This document shows, in pieces, positions 22,005-33,834 of a DNA stretch of 64,000 nt (positions are counted from its first letter, which is position 1; each line of letters begins with the position of its first letter). The notes under the pieces are model-generated. The model had not been told where the DNA came from. It saw only the letters and a program-made list of their open reading frames with translations, and made no database searches. The stretch spans positions 19,414,479-19,478,478 of the forward strand of contig OX463841.1 of the NCBI GenBank assembly GCA_949825065.1, given 5' to 3'. The translations under genes were made by a program, and so were the position numbers. This DNA is from Odontocerum albicorne. Its lineage: Eukaryota; Arthropoda; Insecta; Trichoptera; Odontoceridae.

Positions 22005-22130
22005 AGTATCATCTTAGCAGATTTTTATTATGTCAGATTCAAATATATATGTTTTAGTGCCTCATTGACTTTGTTTCCTATCGCTGCACGCCGCTAAATA
22101 CCCCTCTTAACTCTTACATCTTCTGAGGAA
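22005..22130 (-). pseudogene. LINE C-terminal fragment
   Basis: TGCCTCATTGACTTTGTTTC and CTATCGCTGCACGCCGC match 18990-19030. Complemented, it reads VKRGI, RRAAIGNKVNEAL, the segment preceding the thumb-region motif of that LINE family. Confidence 0.65.
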
Positions 22131-24555
22131 ATACTACTTAAATATTTATAATATATATAATATTTATATTAGAATATTTCCAATCGATATCATAGCAATT
22201 CGTAGATCTAATTTTATTTATCATTACTTTTCTGTATGCTTTGGTACTTGATATCTGATCAGTGTTATGTCAAACTTATGCGGGCGCAAATTCGCAACTA
22301 TGCATACTTTGTTGTCAAAGCTTTGTTATTCAGTATTGTAAAAGAAATGTTATGTATTTGAATGAAATGAAGTTTGTAATATAGTATCTATAGAATCGTC
22401 ATATTGAGAAGGATGGATTTACCAAATTCACATAGTAAAAACCCCAGGTTTAAATTTCTGAAAATAGAGTGTAGATTGTTTGATGTTTGTCGTTGTATTG
22501 TATTATAAAATTCTTCAAAAATAATATTTTTACATCTTAATATTAAACAACGAGCCGGAGTTTGGAAATTCATATTCTAGGAAAAAAAGTTGACATCGTA
22601 AAGGAGGAGAGGAGAGGCGTTACACACACATAAGCCATTTGTTTCAGTTTTTATCTGAAATTTTTATCCCACTTGACTTCAGATCGTATCTGGTTTTTGT
22701 AAGATTGAATTATATTGTATATCTTGTTACGCTATTATTTTATATGTTTAACACTCAAGCTCGAGGGTTTGTTTTTTGAAGTATTTGATTCTTAAAAAAA
22801 GGTTCATGAAAATTATTGTATATTTTTTTCTTAAACAATTAAATAATAAAGTTAAACATGTTTTTCTTTAATAATCCAAGATTAATGTAGAGATTTTTTT
22901 TGTAGTGAATGTATTAAAATCGAATCCTAACTAAGAGAAAGAAATACCTCCGGAATCTCGTATTTCTAGCTTTACTTAATACTACTTTACTTTAAATATG
23001 TAGTACATTTTAATCGTATTTTTTTTCAACAAATTATGCTTTTTGGATTAGTTTTGTTTTCTAGAAAGAAACTTAACATAAAATAATAATTGATACCACC
23101 TAGGGTATCATTAAACAAATTAATTGTCGTGAGATAAATATTCTTTATATAAATACTTACAAAATAGTCAATATTTATTGACACAATATTGTTGTGAAAG
23201 TGTTACTATATAATCTCATTTTTGAACAACTGCGTTATTGCTGTGTTTGAAAACGCCATAATCGTGTATATATCCACAAAGAGCATGCACTTTAGATCTA
23301 AACCAAGTTTGAAAAAAATAATAATTTATTGATTAGAATGTGTCATTTCAAACAGAAAAGAGTATTTATTTTAATACATTATATATACAATACATTTTTG
23401 TGATGGTTATTTAAATGAAATGCCATATATTGTCAAGTCACTTCAATTAAGATTTGTTTAATCAATATAATATATCATATACTATAAATAAGATTATATA
23501 GTTAACGCTATGCACGACAATATATTTAACACAATATGGCTGACATATACGAGTATTATTCAATTATATTTATTAGAGAGAACATTTTTGTAGAAATCAA
23601 ACAAAGGATATTTTAATAGTATATTGTTTTTGCGCTTAATTTTTCCTTAACTTTATATTTGAATTATTGCCAGGAAACTAATACCGGAAAAAAATTCGTT
23701 TTCCCAGCGGGAATATAAATTGTGCGTGAAGCGGATGCGGGCGGAAAGCAAAAGGAAAACACTGGAAGCAGTGAGACTTGCTTTTATAACTTATTATTTA
23801 TCCCGTGTACACCACACCGCCAACATCGGAGGAAAACTTTTGTCGGCGGGAAATTATTTCATCATTCACAACACTATTGTATTGATCAACACAAATCATA
23901 TTCATCACTTCAGATACAACAAAAATAGTTTTTTATTGATATGTTATAATCTACAATATATGCATTTATTTTTTATTGCTTCTATTAAATTCAGTTTCAC
24001 TTCCATACATCAAAGTGGGCACCATCACATTATTATGTATTGCTATTTTGTCATTACGAGTACATATAAATTCATCAGTATGGGGAGGTGACTAAAGATC
24101 TACAATAATCATTACCGACTTCATTTTACACATTTATTTTATGTCAACTGTCTGACAAGATAGATTACTTGTTCTGATATAGGTGACCTTTTCACATTAC
24201 TTTTAAATACAATGAAAATTAATATGTCAGCTAGAAATAATGCTTCATTCTATACTATTCATATTTTTGATACGTTGAATTTCATTGTAAGGAAAAAAAT
24301 TAGGATATTATTTTGATGTCGGCATAAACCGAGGATAGAATGAATAAATAAATAATAGGGCGTTTTCTGTAAAAAAAAATTTAATAATTAAATCCTATCT
24401 TTAAATTATGTCTCGTGACTATTAATTACAATTCACCCAAAACCCATTACAGTCTTTTGTGACACTCGATCTAGTGCGACGAATACAATGTAGCATCTGG
24501 ATTTTCAATAACCTGGCGTTTTTAGTGTAATCCGATTTGTTCTATAATAGATATA
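22131..24555. other. 2.4 kb with no supported gene
   Basis: Mostly very AT-rich. A short GC-richer patch at 23700-23850 follows GGGAATATAAATTGTGCGTG, which could be a TATA-type core promoter. The frames after it (123 and 68 codons) show no recognisable domain. I do not call a gene. Confidence 0.4.
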
Positions 24556-24559
24556 CATA

Positions 24560-24720
24560 ACGTGAAGAGGTGCATGGTCGCGCGGTAACGCACAGGACTT
24601 CCGTGCGAAAGGTCACTGGTTTAAACCCCGCGCTGTGCTTCCCCCCTCCAATGACACAAGCATTTTTTCCTCGTAGTATTCGGAGGTATAAGGATACCTG
24701 ACTTCAGTCATATATATTCT
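24560..24720 (+). repeat. tRNA-derived SINE, family 2
   Basis: The head GGTGCATGGTCGCGCGGTAA is followed by CGCACAGGACTTCCGTGCG and a B-box-like GGTTTAAACCCCGCGC. The body contains GACACAAGCATTTTTTCCTC and GTATTCGGAGGTATAAG, then GACTTCAGTCATAT. A second copy at 41668-41860 has the same order. Its tRNA head differs from family 1. Confidence 0.8.
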
Positions 24721-24759
24721 TTAAAAAAAATACAAGTAAAAAATATGCTGGTGTGCTCC

Positions 24760-25560
24760 GATTTTCTTACTTCGACATGCCATCGGTTCGGGACCGGTGA
24801 GTTTGCTGGTGTACAATGGCTCACTCACATAATAAAAATCACCGCACAGCTTCACTTTCCAACTGAATTGACGTGGGAATGGCGAGGTGATTCTTGACTT
24901 CGAGGCCCAGCAACTACAATTACAAAATATTTTTTTGAGATTCCTCTACTTATGGGAATGCGGTTTATACCCGTGGCATACTACCTTCTTAGCGTGAAGA
25001 GCGGTGTGAGGGTCTCGTCTTATATATTTAAGTTACTGACGCGAGCTTCACCTAATCCTACTATGTTGGAAAAGATAAAGTTTTATGTTCCTGACAACTA
25101 TTCGAGGTAAAGAAATATTGACCTATTTAAACCGCCAATAAGTAGAATTTACCTGTCATGTTCTCTCCCACTGTATCACGGTCAGTCCCTATTAAATAAG
25201 CCGCGGATATCAACATCTTCAACATTTCCGATAATGTTTTTAAAGAAAGCAAATTTGAGCTTTCTTAGTAATGGAAGTTAGTTGTTTCGGCCGAACTAAT
25301 ATTTTTTTGTTTACTAACTTTTATATTTTTTTCTGCTGTATTTAATTTCTGTTAAAGCTTTGTTTGTAAATTTTGTTGCTGTATATAATGTCTCGTAAGC
25401 TTTGTATGTAATTGGGTTTAAGCTTCGTATATAATTGGGTTTAATCTATGTATGTAAGCTTTGTATGTAATTGGGTTTAAGCTGCGCATATAATTGGGTT
25501 TAATCTATGTATGTAAGTAAGCTTCATCAAAATAAATAAACTACTACTACGAGTACATAA
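24760..25560. repeat. Unclassified region ending in an AATAAATAAA-type tail
   Basis: Moderately GC-rich at its start. It ends with imperfect direct repeats (GTATGTAATTGGGTTTAAGC, about 25410-25515) and AAAATAAATAAAC followed by the octamer TACGAGTA (25548-25555). It resembles the 3' end of a LINE or SINE, but I cannot identify a coding part. Confidence 0.4.
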
Positions 25561-26004
25561 CGCGAAATTAGATTGACCGAAAATAATGGCACATTCTTTT
25601 AGAACGGGAACAAATTATTATTATTGGATTTGGGGAGAATGTTTTCGTTTACTAGCAAGAAAGTAACAATTTTAAATCAAGTATGTAAATATTCAGATAT
25701 TTTGATTTATTTCAAAATGATTTACCGTTATGGAAAAACTTTGTCAACATCTAATGCATGATGCGTGACAAGCCGCATCGGTGATCCTTTTCCCAAACTT
25801 TAGGAACTTCGTAATATTTGGAAATCGAAAACCCTAAAAAGTTTCTGATTTCCAGACTTCAAAAGGTGTTTATATGAAAAGTTAATCATGGGATAATTTA
25901 ACAGCTTTAGTTTGAAATTAATTTTACCTTAGAGGAGTTTGTAAGTTTGAAGAAATGAGGAGGATTTATCATTGTGTTACTCTTTTATGGTATTCAGAAC
26001 AACC

Positions 26005-26150
26005 TTTCAAGCTTATTGTTACATGGTAATCCCTTCCAACCAATCAAAACGAGTCTTAAGTGAAAACCAGACCGTTTTTTTTTAAATCTGGGTATTAGTG
26101 AAAATGCAACCCATGGGCTGGAAGACGGACGTCTTATCAACTACGTTACA
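26005..26150 (-). repeat. SINE family 1, truncated
   Basis: ACATGGTAATCCCTTCCAACC, GAGTCTTAAGTGAAAACCAG and a degraded head complement (GGCTGGAAGACGGACGTCTT, ATCAACTACG) are visible. Confidence 0.8.
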
Positions 26151-26429
26151 AATGTCGTCAATCTTAAATTTTTCAAATAGCAAATTTTGCACATTTATAA
26201 ATCTTCGATTAGAACTTTTTAGGAACCCACTGCGTCTCATAATTGTAACTCTAATTTTCGAGATGATTGCACAGCCCGTCCTCAGAAGTCACCCGTTTCG
26301 TATTCGCATACAGAATATGATTTGTCTCTTAATAATAGACTTATTTCTCTAAAACGTAGCGTTATCTAGGCGAAATTATGATACCCAGTGTATAATTATT
26401 AAGAAAACTTATCAAGTCATGTCTAACAG

Positions 26430-26605
26430 CGGTGAAAATTTCAATGCCATGTGGCAATCTCGTCCAATCAATTAAAAATGCATTAGAGAAACATTATGCG
26501 AAAACCAGACAGAATTTGAAAAAAAAATGGGTACCAACGGAACACGAACCCGCAACCCCCGGGTCGGATGACTGGCGTCTTACCAACTAGGCCACTGAGG
26601 TCCCC
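26430..26605 (-). repeat. SINE family 1, near full length
   Basis: It has CATGTGGCAATCTCGTCC, GAAACATTATGCGAAAACC, the B-box complement GGAACACGAACCCGCAACC and the head complement CTTACCAACTAGGCCACTG. Confidence 0.87.
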
Positions 26606-27150
26606 TGTTTTGTAATGTTCGATAAAATATGGCCCAACTTTATATGAAAATAATTTTTAAATAAAATTTAACTGTTAAATGTATATTTCATATTTATTAG
26701 CTTCATACTTTCACACGGATTATTAGATTTATATTTATTCAGTATTTTCGGTAAAATAAAAAATGTTTTGTACGATAAGCCCTTTTGCATCTTTTATGCT
26801 ACAAAATAATATTTTTAAAAAGAAGAAAATTTTATATGTCATAAAATTTAATGCAATTTCAATAAAAAAATATTAAAAGTCGGAAAATGTCAATGTACTT
26901 TGGAACATGACGTACAAATATTTAATTATTCATATCGCACTTTTAATGCAACACTGTTACAAGTCTGGCAGTCAATTTAAATTTTCATTGCCGTATATAG
27001 CGTAAACTAGATCATCTCAGTTTTTTTGATGAAATAGTAAAAGTATTATTTTCTAAATCAGCGTAATCGAGTTTATATTACCACAAAATAAAATCCCTCA
27101 AATTATATAAAGATTCCATCTAGGGCTTAACATTTTGTTTAGATTCAGTA
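26606..27150. other. AT-rich, no supported feature
   Basis: Nothing recognisable on either strand. Confidence 0.45.
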
Positions 27151-27154
27151 ACAT

Positions 27155-27290
27155 TGTCACGACCTCCATGACCTAGTTGTTAAGACGCCTGTGTTCCAGC
27201 CCGGAGAATGCGGGTTCAATTTCCGTTGGTACATACTATAGATGTTAAAAAAGGTTCTAACCTGGTTTTCATATTCTATGACAGTATTTT
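27155..27290 (+). repeat. SINE family 1, 5' half
   Basis: CACGACCTCCATGACCTAG, TAAGACGCCTGTGTTCC and GCGGGTTCAATTTCCGTTGG are well preserved. The element stops after CTGGTTTTCAT. Confidence 0.85.
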
Positions 27291-27319
27291 GTCCTGCTTG
27301 TATGCATGTCTCCCTCCAA

Positions 27320-27570
27320 ATTGAGTTATTATTTTAACTTTATATTCGTTATGCTCTTTACAGAGCAGTCGTGATCATTGAATTTAATATTGCGAGCAAA
27401 TTGCCGCACTGCAGAAATAATGATTTGCCTCCATATCTCAAGGTCAGTAGCATTTCTTCTAAACTCTTGAAGTGAGCTTTTGGTTGCGCTCCTTATCTGA
27501 TCGGTCAATTCATTGAGCTGGGGATTTGGGATGCTGTTTTTTAATTTTATTTGTAACATAGTAAACATAT
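27320..27570 (-). pseudogene. Possible LINE ORF2 C-terminal fragment
   Basis: A 79-codon minus frame contains QEFRRNATDLEIWRQIIISA and VRQFARNIKFNDHDCS. The pattern of charged residues followed by WRQ-like resembles the extreme C-terminus of several LINE ORF2 proteins. It is a weak match by eye and could be an unrelated short frame. Confidence 0.35.
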
Positions 27571-27640
27571 TTTATACTTTTAAATTTTCAAACTCAAGTA
27601 TCTAAAAACTTTATCATTTCGACTTGTGACAATCTTGCAT

Positions 27641-27694
27641 TATATGTGTCTTATATAATGCTAACTGTATATGTGTCTTATATAATGCTAACTG
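27641..27694. repeat. 2 x 27 bp direct repeat
   Basis: TATATGTGTCTTATATAATG followed by CTAACTG occurs twice in tandem. Confidence 0.85.
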
Positions 27695-27796
27695 TATAAT
27701 AAGACGTAAAAGGGGAAAAGTTTTTAATGTTTTCACTCAAAGAAAAAATCTTGTCAGAAAGACTTGTTATCCCTTTGAAATGCAAATAGCATATAC

Positions 27797-28488
27797 TGGT
27801 TTTCAATTTTTTTGTTTCACGGCACCCTTGGTGTATAAAGATTTTTTCACGACACCTTAAAAACTTACCAATTAGTGGTATGGGTAAGCCTGTTGTTCAC
27901 ACACATGTCTTCGAGTCAAACTAGAAACAGCCATCCTCAGGAACAGGAACCAGGATTTGCTAAGGTTGAGCATTAAGAAAAAAGATATTTATTCTTTTAA
28001 TAATTTCCTTATCGACAACTTTTGATTTGAATGTACTGTCACAAGACAGTTCAACCAGACTCTTTCTCTACCAACCTAAATGTACTGTCACAAGACAGTT
28101 CAACCAGACTCTTTCTCTACCAACCTAAATGTACTGTCACAAGACAGTTCAACCAGACTCTTTCTCTACCAACCTAAATGTACTGTCACAAGACAGTTCA
28201 ACCAGACTTTTTCTCTACCAACCTAAATCCATACGAACATTGAGGCCTGATTGGATCATGGATCCATGTGAACTTCTTCATATTATCTTATTATAAAGTT
28301 ATTTTGAAACCTGCTGCTCGCGATATGTCAATAAGATTTTGTTTCTTATCATTGTGACCGTGCATTAACGCATTGAATTAAGATTACCTGGAGTTGTTTT
28401 TTTATTTTCGAATAATCCGCAGAGCACCTGGGAATTAATTGTGGCGCTCTAGGAAACCATGATGCACATTTTGAAAATCTCTGTTGCA
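27797..28488. mobile_element. Candidate hAT-like non-autonomous element
   Basis: The left part has CTGGTTTTCAATTTTTTTG and TTCACGGCACCCTTGG. The right part, complemented, has CAGAGATTTTCAAAATGTG. TGGTTnTCAA-type ends with GGCACCC nearby are typical of hAT elements. A sequence resembling the right end recurs at 29862-29962. The 8-bp target duplication could not be confirmed, so the borders are approximate. It carries a 4 x 49 bp array. Confidence 0.5.
28030..28228. repeat. Tandem repeat, 4 x 49 bp
   Basis: TGTACTGTC starts at 28032, 28081, 28130 and 28179, an exact 49-bp period. The units are nearly identical (one C to T change in the last). Each contains a small palindrome, ACTGTC-ACAA-GACAGT. 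Not CRISPR-like, as there are no unique spacers. Confidence 0.95.
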
Positions 28489-28774
28489 ATATATTCCATG
28501 AAATATATACCAACAGCTATTACGATGACAATAAAAAAAAATATTATTTTACATCCCGCTTACTAAAAATTATATTTGTGATTATTTCTCAGGTACCAAA
28601 CCGCAGATTTCACATTTGGTAGAACATTTTGTTCATAAAAATCCGTGAATAATGTAAAATTTGTTGTTTTTATTATAAATGGGTGATACAAAAATTAATT
28701 TCGCAGTTTAGGTCAAATTTAAACGCATTATTTTTTGTATTTAGATTAAATTATTTTGTAGTGCATGCATTGTT

Positions 28775-29332
28775 TTGTTCCACATTACGCCAACTTTCGA
28801 GCTTCTTGAAAATTTCATTCTCCCAGAACTTCGCATCTTTCTAGCAAAGAACTTTTACAGAGAATTTTGTAGGCCTCCGGTCACGTGAAGTTCTTTTCCT
28901 TAAGGGAATTCAGTAAGGACCAGAATATGTGGTAATCGGAGGAGGTCCAGTGAATACGGCGGTGGGTGTGGAACATCTCAATCCAGCTGTTCCAATTTGT
29001 ATCGGTTCTGCAAAGAGACGGGAGGTCTAGCGTTGTCCTAGTGGAGGATGACGCTTTTCTCTAATGGCTAATTTTAGACGCTTCCGTATAACTATTATAG
29101 ATTTTTCAAACCACATATACACACGATCACATATATCACTATACACACGATCACTTACTGCATCGTCGCCATGCACTGTACTTTTTTTTGTTTGTGTCGC
29201 ACTTTTTCTTTTTTGGTAGTAAAAAGCACAAAGCGCTGAAAAATAGCCTAGTTTGTTAAATTTTCAAAATGATGCCATAAAAACCATTCAAGCACTTTGG
29301 CTAAACAATGACCAAAAAAATGCGCTGAACTA
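28775..29332 (-). pseudogene. mariner relic, middle deleted
   Basis: The 5' leader on the minus strand (AGCGCATTTTTTTGGTCATT, then GTGCGACACAAACAAAAAAA and GGCGACGATGCAGTAAG) matches the family of the 5.8 and 10 kb relics. It is followed by the C-terminal half: AIREKRH, a decayed acidic motif region, then peptide pieces matching SLxxKNFTxxxAxK and KDAKFWENEIFKKLES. The centre, including the first catalytic residue, is missing. It also contains a local duplication of a TGTGATCGTGTGTATA-like segment. Confidence 0.75.
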
Positions 29333-30200
29333 TTTCTTCTAGACAATTCGGTATAGTGTTGTTTCCCGATCATTTCAAGAGCAATAGCTCAACAGAAAAT
29401 AAGGGAGGTTGAGGAAAATCATTGTTGATAATAAAAGCGCCATCTAGTTAGCTTGCATATAAGCTATAGAAAAACAAATTCAACTGGTCTAAATGTAAAA
29501 TCAGTCCGGAAATTAATCCGCCAGAAATCGATAGCATGAATGCTACGCGTAACACCACGATCGCCGCGACAAACTATAAAAATATATGTTTAGCACGTTT
29601 GGAATGAAATTAGGAACGAAAATTTTGTCCTAACGACATATAGTACTTGTATGTTATATCCAAGAAATACAAAATTATGTTACTTTCCGGACCATCCCAG
29701 TATTTATCGAAGTCTAGCGTACGAAATTTACTCAGGACCACTTCAGTATTATGGTCATCCAAGAATTCATTAATAGAGTACCCCTCAACATTTAGGAGTT
29801 GGGTAGCCAAATATTTTGAAGAGCGTGGCCGGGATATATGTAAGATAGGTATCGCATCCTATGATTGTGACCGAGCATCAGTGCATTGAATTAAGATTGC
29901 GCCCCTGGTAATTAATCGTTACTCCCAGGGGCTGAAGCGCACAGTTTGAAAACCTCTGCTGTAAACAATCTCGTACTAGTAATATTTTCAACAGTTTGAC
30001 AGACGGCGACCGAATTAGTGCGAGAGGCTCCATTAGCCCTTATTTTTAATTCCAATTTGAGCTGCGATAACACGGTAGAACGGAAAACTTCATAAATATT
30101 AGAAAACATCAGCACGAACCGGTAACCAAAGTGATAAGAATTTCTGTAAGTGCCGTTACTGTTTTAGAAGTTTGTGGTAATTTATTGTTTCTTTTTTTTT
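29333..30200. other. No gene; hAT-like end at 29862-29962
   Basis: GATTGTGACCGAGCATCAG and GCATTGAATTAAGATT are shared with 28350-28385, and CACAGTTTGAAAACCTCTGC resembles a hAT terminus. The short frames at 29610-29890 and 29912-30115 show no domain. Confidence 0.4.
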
Positions 30201-30204
30201 GACT

Positions 30205-30390
30205 TAGCAATAAAGAAATGTTTTTGAGACGTACTAAGAATAAAATGTTTTTAAGACTTAAGAGGAAAAACATGCTTTTGATACTTAGCAGGTAAGAAAT
30301 GTTTTTGAGACTTGGCCGTTAAGATATGTTTTGAGACGTACCAGGAATGAAATGTTTTTGAGACTTAACAGGAAAGAAATATTTTAGGAT
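30205..30390. repeat. Degenerate tandem repeat, about 33-bp unit
   Basis: About five or six units of AAATGTTTTTGAGAC followed by a variable TTAnCAGGAAAGA segment. Substitutions and small indels indicate an old array. Confidence 0.75.
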
Positions 30391-30394
30391 GGTT

Positions 30395-32060
30395 GTGTTT
30401 GAAGGTGGTCAGGTAAGACCTTATTTACTTATTATTTTTTTCAATTCCAATTAAATCGTATTCAAATCTTAAAAAGATTGCGATATACCTATATAACATA
30501 TTCAATGTTGTTCTCCCACAGTTATGATGTTGGGCGTTTTTCACTATTCATACAAACATACAAACCATCACGCCACGTTTTTTTTGGGGTAGACATACTT
30601 GTATATCCACGCACACAGCTTCAGAATATTGTTGCTTGTATTTTATTGGCAATCACCACAATAATCCCTATAACTAGTATAGGAGTATTCACTGGATATT
30701 GTGTTGCCAACTTACCAATGGTCTCCACTCTCATCTTCCATATTGGTTATTGTTTATCACTGTTCAAATTTTCATAAACATATTTTTTGTTTCAATCTCT
30801 TGTGATAATTTATCCTTATCAATCTTTCTTATTTAAAAAAACGCTTGGATACATGTAAATACTCGTATATAGTCATGATATTAATTATATCAGTCTTCAT
30901 ATAATGTGTTGCCTTTTGTATTTCAAGTTTAATAAGCCATGCAAGACAAATGGTATTTCTATTTATTTATATACGTATCAACAAAGCCTTACATTTCTAA
31001 TATGAGAACATTTCAGGTCTAATTTCAAGCAGGGCTATGAATAGTGCCGCCTGTGTGTGAAAACTGATAATGTCAAATCCTAACAAAATGTGATACAAAC
31101 ACACTTCATCGCTGTTAACCATTCCCAAAATAACTCAAGAATATCTCTTAAGAGTTTTATAGACATTTTTTAAATAAAGATATGAATGAATTGACAATAG
31201 GTTAGGCATGCTGCACAGGTGTGTGAATAAGCATAGACAAATAGTGGCATTCAACGGTACGACAACAGAAGACTAAGTAGCCCAAATTCACAAGATACAT
31301 TTATATTTATTTTCTCAATACAGGCTTAGCCTAATTACATTGAAAAATACAAAAAATGTTAACATTAAAAAAAATTATATAAAATAAAATTATACAATAT
31401 ATGGTATATATGTATACATATACATACACATATATACATGTATATCCAAAGTCACTTAAATACGTTGATGAGTGATTTCTAACGCCCCTAATCTTGAAGA
31501 CAAAATTATTTTGCTTTTGGTAATGTGATATAAAATATTTCAATATCCGAAGCAGTCCCGTTCAAAAGAGTAAAGGCCCTTTCAACAGGCATAATAGCTG
31601 GAAGACCAGTTCTTGCGTATGTATTGAGAACAGTTCTTGCCGACGCAGTCTAATGTAATTGTAAGGAACATTTAACGCTAATCTTTGTAGTGAAGCTTGG
31701 CAGCTTACAACTCCTCGAACGAGTCTGACAACATAACATATACCAGGAGACGCAGATCTCTTCTTACGCTCAGAAATGCATGCTGACAGAGTACGGAGAC
31801 TTCAACATGAAAGGGATATGACCTTTGAAGATACTGATATTTAATTATTCAGAGGTTGGTTAGAACTCTTTCTAAAAATAGTCAAATACGTACATTTAGG
31901 GTGACTAGATTTTATGTTTATGTAAGCCCTGAAATTGTTCGTTACTAAAAGAAAAGTTTTCTTCAATGGGAAAAACAAGATGTTTATAGAAAATGAAAAG
32001 GAAATTTATCTTCATTTCTGTCGATGTTTAAACAAATGTACATATATACGTGCATATCAT
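30395..32060. other. 1.7 kb with no supported gene
   Basis: A 99-codon plus frame (30478-30777) is hydrophobic in its second half, but I recognise no family. 31340-31450 is a TA-rich low-complexity run (TATATGTATACATATACATA). 31545-31830 is less AT-rich and may be repeat-derived, but I could not match it to anything. Confidence 0.4.
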
Positions 32061-32064
32061 CACG

Positions 32065-32460
32065 CCGTCTCCCTATTGGGTTAGGCAGAAAGGGGAGTGT
32101 CAAACTTTCCTATCGCAACACACATATTTCGCCTCTCTACATCCATGCACCTTCTCATACAGCTCCTACGATTGCTCTGACTTTATACATTTCCTTCTTT
32201 CAAAATATCGTACACTTGATCCAATCATCTACCACGCCTTTCCCTCACACTTGCAATGTATATTTGTTTCGTTAGTCTTTCTTCATTCATTCGTTCCACG
32301 TGCCCTCAGAGTGGTCTACATCTTGCTCAACACATCAGCCTTAAAGAGTTCATACTTATCCATAATCACTACATCTCGTATTCTGTCATAGTCGCCTCAT
32401 GTATTCTTCTAAATACACACATTTCGACATTATTTATTTGGCCCTTTCAATAAACAAGTG
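32065..32460 (-). pseudogene. LINE ORF2 C-terminal relic
   Basis: It aligns in order with 61955-62400: CTATTGGGTTAGGCAGAAAG, CCATGCACCTTCTCATACAG, TCCTACGATTGCTCTGACTT, GTTAGTCTTTCTTCATTCAT and ACATCTTGCTCAACACATCA. In the better copy this encodes the zinc-knuckle-free C-terminal tail (LRWLGYVDRMNEERLTKQ). Frames are broken. Same family and strand as the 60.3 and 62-kb tails. Confidence 0.78.
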
Positions 32461-32662
32461 TACTATTATTTTTAAAAAGATATAAAGGAACTATATATAA
32501 TATAATAATCAGTCAAAATGGTTACGGTAACTAACATTTTTTTATAAAATTAAGAAAAAATTAGAAACTGAGCAACAGGGAACTAAAAGTAAAAATTATA
32601 TTTCATATTAATTTGACGCTACATACACGTATATGAAATGCATTTTATTTTCATTAATTAAT

Positions 32663-32739
32663 TTATTTATTTAACACTTTTATTGCAATACAATCTGGTG
32701 GGTTTATTGCCAGGCGGCAATCTCTTCCAACCAACCAGA
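32663..32739 (-). repeat. SINE family 1, 3' part
   Basis: TTGCAATACAATCTGGTGGG, TTTATTGCCAGGCGGCAATC and TCTTCCAACCAACCAGAC are clear. It stops exactly where a perfect hairpin begins. Confidence 0.8.
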
Positions 32740-32785
32740 CAAAAGTAAATGAAGCAAGTTACGTTACTTGCTTCATTTACTTTTG
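32740..32785. repeat. Perfect hairpin, 20-bp arms, 6-nt loop
   Basis: CAAAAGTAAATGAAGCAAGT at 32740-32759 is exactly complemented at 32766-32785, with loop TACGTT. It abuts the truncated SINE. Confidence 0.95.
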
Positions 32786-33079
32786 CCTATGATCCGTAAT
32801 ATGACTGACTTACGGTTAAGTTAATTTTAAACATTATTAAAAAAATTGCGTAGCCGGGAATCGAAACCCGGAGAGATGGTGTTGAAACCCTAAAACTCCG
32901 AGTGAAACCTTGAGACCTGATGACTAGTGAATTGTACACATTCTATACATGGAAGGCTGCGCTGATCTCGAACATTATTGTATTATCATTTCAAGAATCC
33001 GCGATAAAGCATTATTATCCTGAAACATTAGTAATACTCAATTTCCTGATTTTGATATTAATAATTTTCTCAATTTCCT

Positions 33080-33125
33080 GCATTTATGCGCCAATGAGGA
33101 ATTTCTGTCATTGGCGCATAAATGC
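33080..33125. repeat. Perfect hairpin, 18-bp arms, 10-nt loop
   Basis: GCATTTATGCGCCAATGA at 33080-33097 is exactly complemented at 33108-33125. No element borders were recognised on either side. Confidence 0.95.
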
Positions 33126-33479
33126 ATTTTTCTATCAATATTTACTAATTACGAGTCTAAACCAGTGACGAGCAACCTTTCTTGTCATAGGCCAATTTCG
33201 TGCCTAAATATTGAACTGAAGTCTGTCCAAAACGATGCACTGCAGAGTTTATTTTAAGGTGAGTATTTTATCCTCTTTTAGTTGAACTAATTCTTGGTTT
33301 CCAGATGATCACTAAATTGTGTTATTTTTTTAACATAATAATACAGTATTTTTAAGTACACAGAAATATTTGATATAAATTGTTCGTAATCATTGGGTCT
33401 TCACAATGCCCAAGCCAGAAGTGGATAAATTATTAAAGAAAACTGAAATAATCTTAATACAATTCGAAAATACAATAGT

Positions 33480-33800
33480 TCCATCCAGGTTCGGTTTGAG
33501 TTGGGTTATAAAAACGAGGTGAGTAGTGGCAGTCAGTCGCTGCTGAGCACGCCACGAGCTAGCATAGCAGCTGGAGATAGTGTAGTGTACGGTGTATGGT
33601 GTACGGGGAGACCGCATGATCGTTACGTGAAGCTCTCGTGCTGCAGCTGCGCTTCTCCCACCCGTCCTCTATCTCCCTTCACGACAGTAGCTCGCGTCAG
33701 CCATTCGCTTTGTGGTCACTCAGCACTACTTTTCCCGCATCACCTCTCGTACTGCCATAGCTCCATTCGACACAGCGGGAAAAGCAGAGTCGTTCTATAT
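33480..33800 (+). promoter_or_regulatory. Candidate TATA/Inr promoter, possibly LTR-like
   Basis: GGGTTATAAAAACGAGG (TATA box near 33508) is followed about 25-30 bp later by GCAGTCAGTC, a plausible arthropod initiator (TCAGT). The following 250 bp is distinctly GC-richer and contains repeated stop codons. It lies just upstream of the repeat shared with 42.35-42.6 kb, so this may be the promoter region of a solo LTR or other repeat. No downstream gene is visible. Confidence 0.35.
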
Positions 33801-33834
33801 ATACCAACTTGATTCTATCTAAAGGGGATGTTTT

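Noticed and set aside
28030..28228. CRISPR-like repeat array
   Set aside because: Units are contiguous without unique spacers, no cas genes are present and the DNA is eukaryotic.
30478..30777. 99-codon frame with hydrophobic segments
   Set aside because: AT-rich DNA easily gives hydrophobic frames, and nothing supports a membrane protein gene.
32840..32880. tRNA-like segment with GCCGGGAATCGAAACCCGG
   Set aside because: It resembles a T-arm complement, but no cloverleaf or second promoter box can be built around it.
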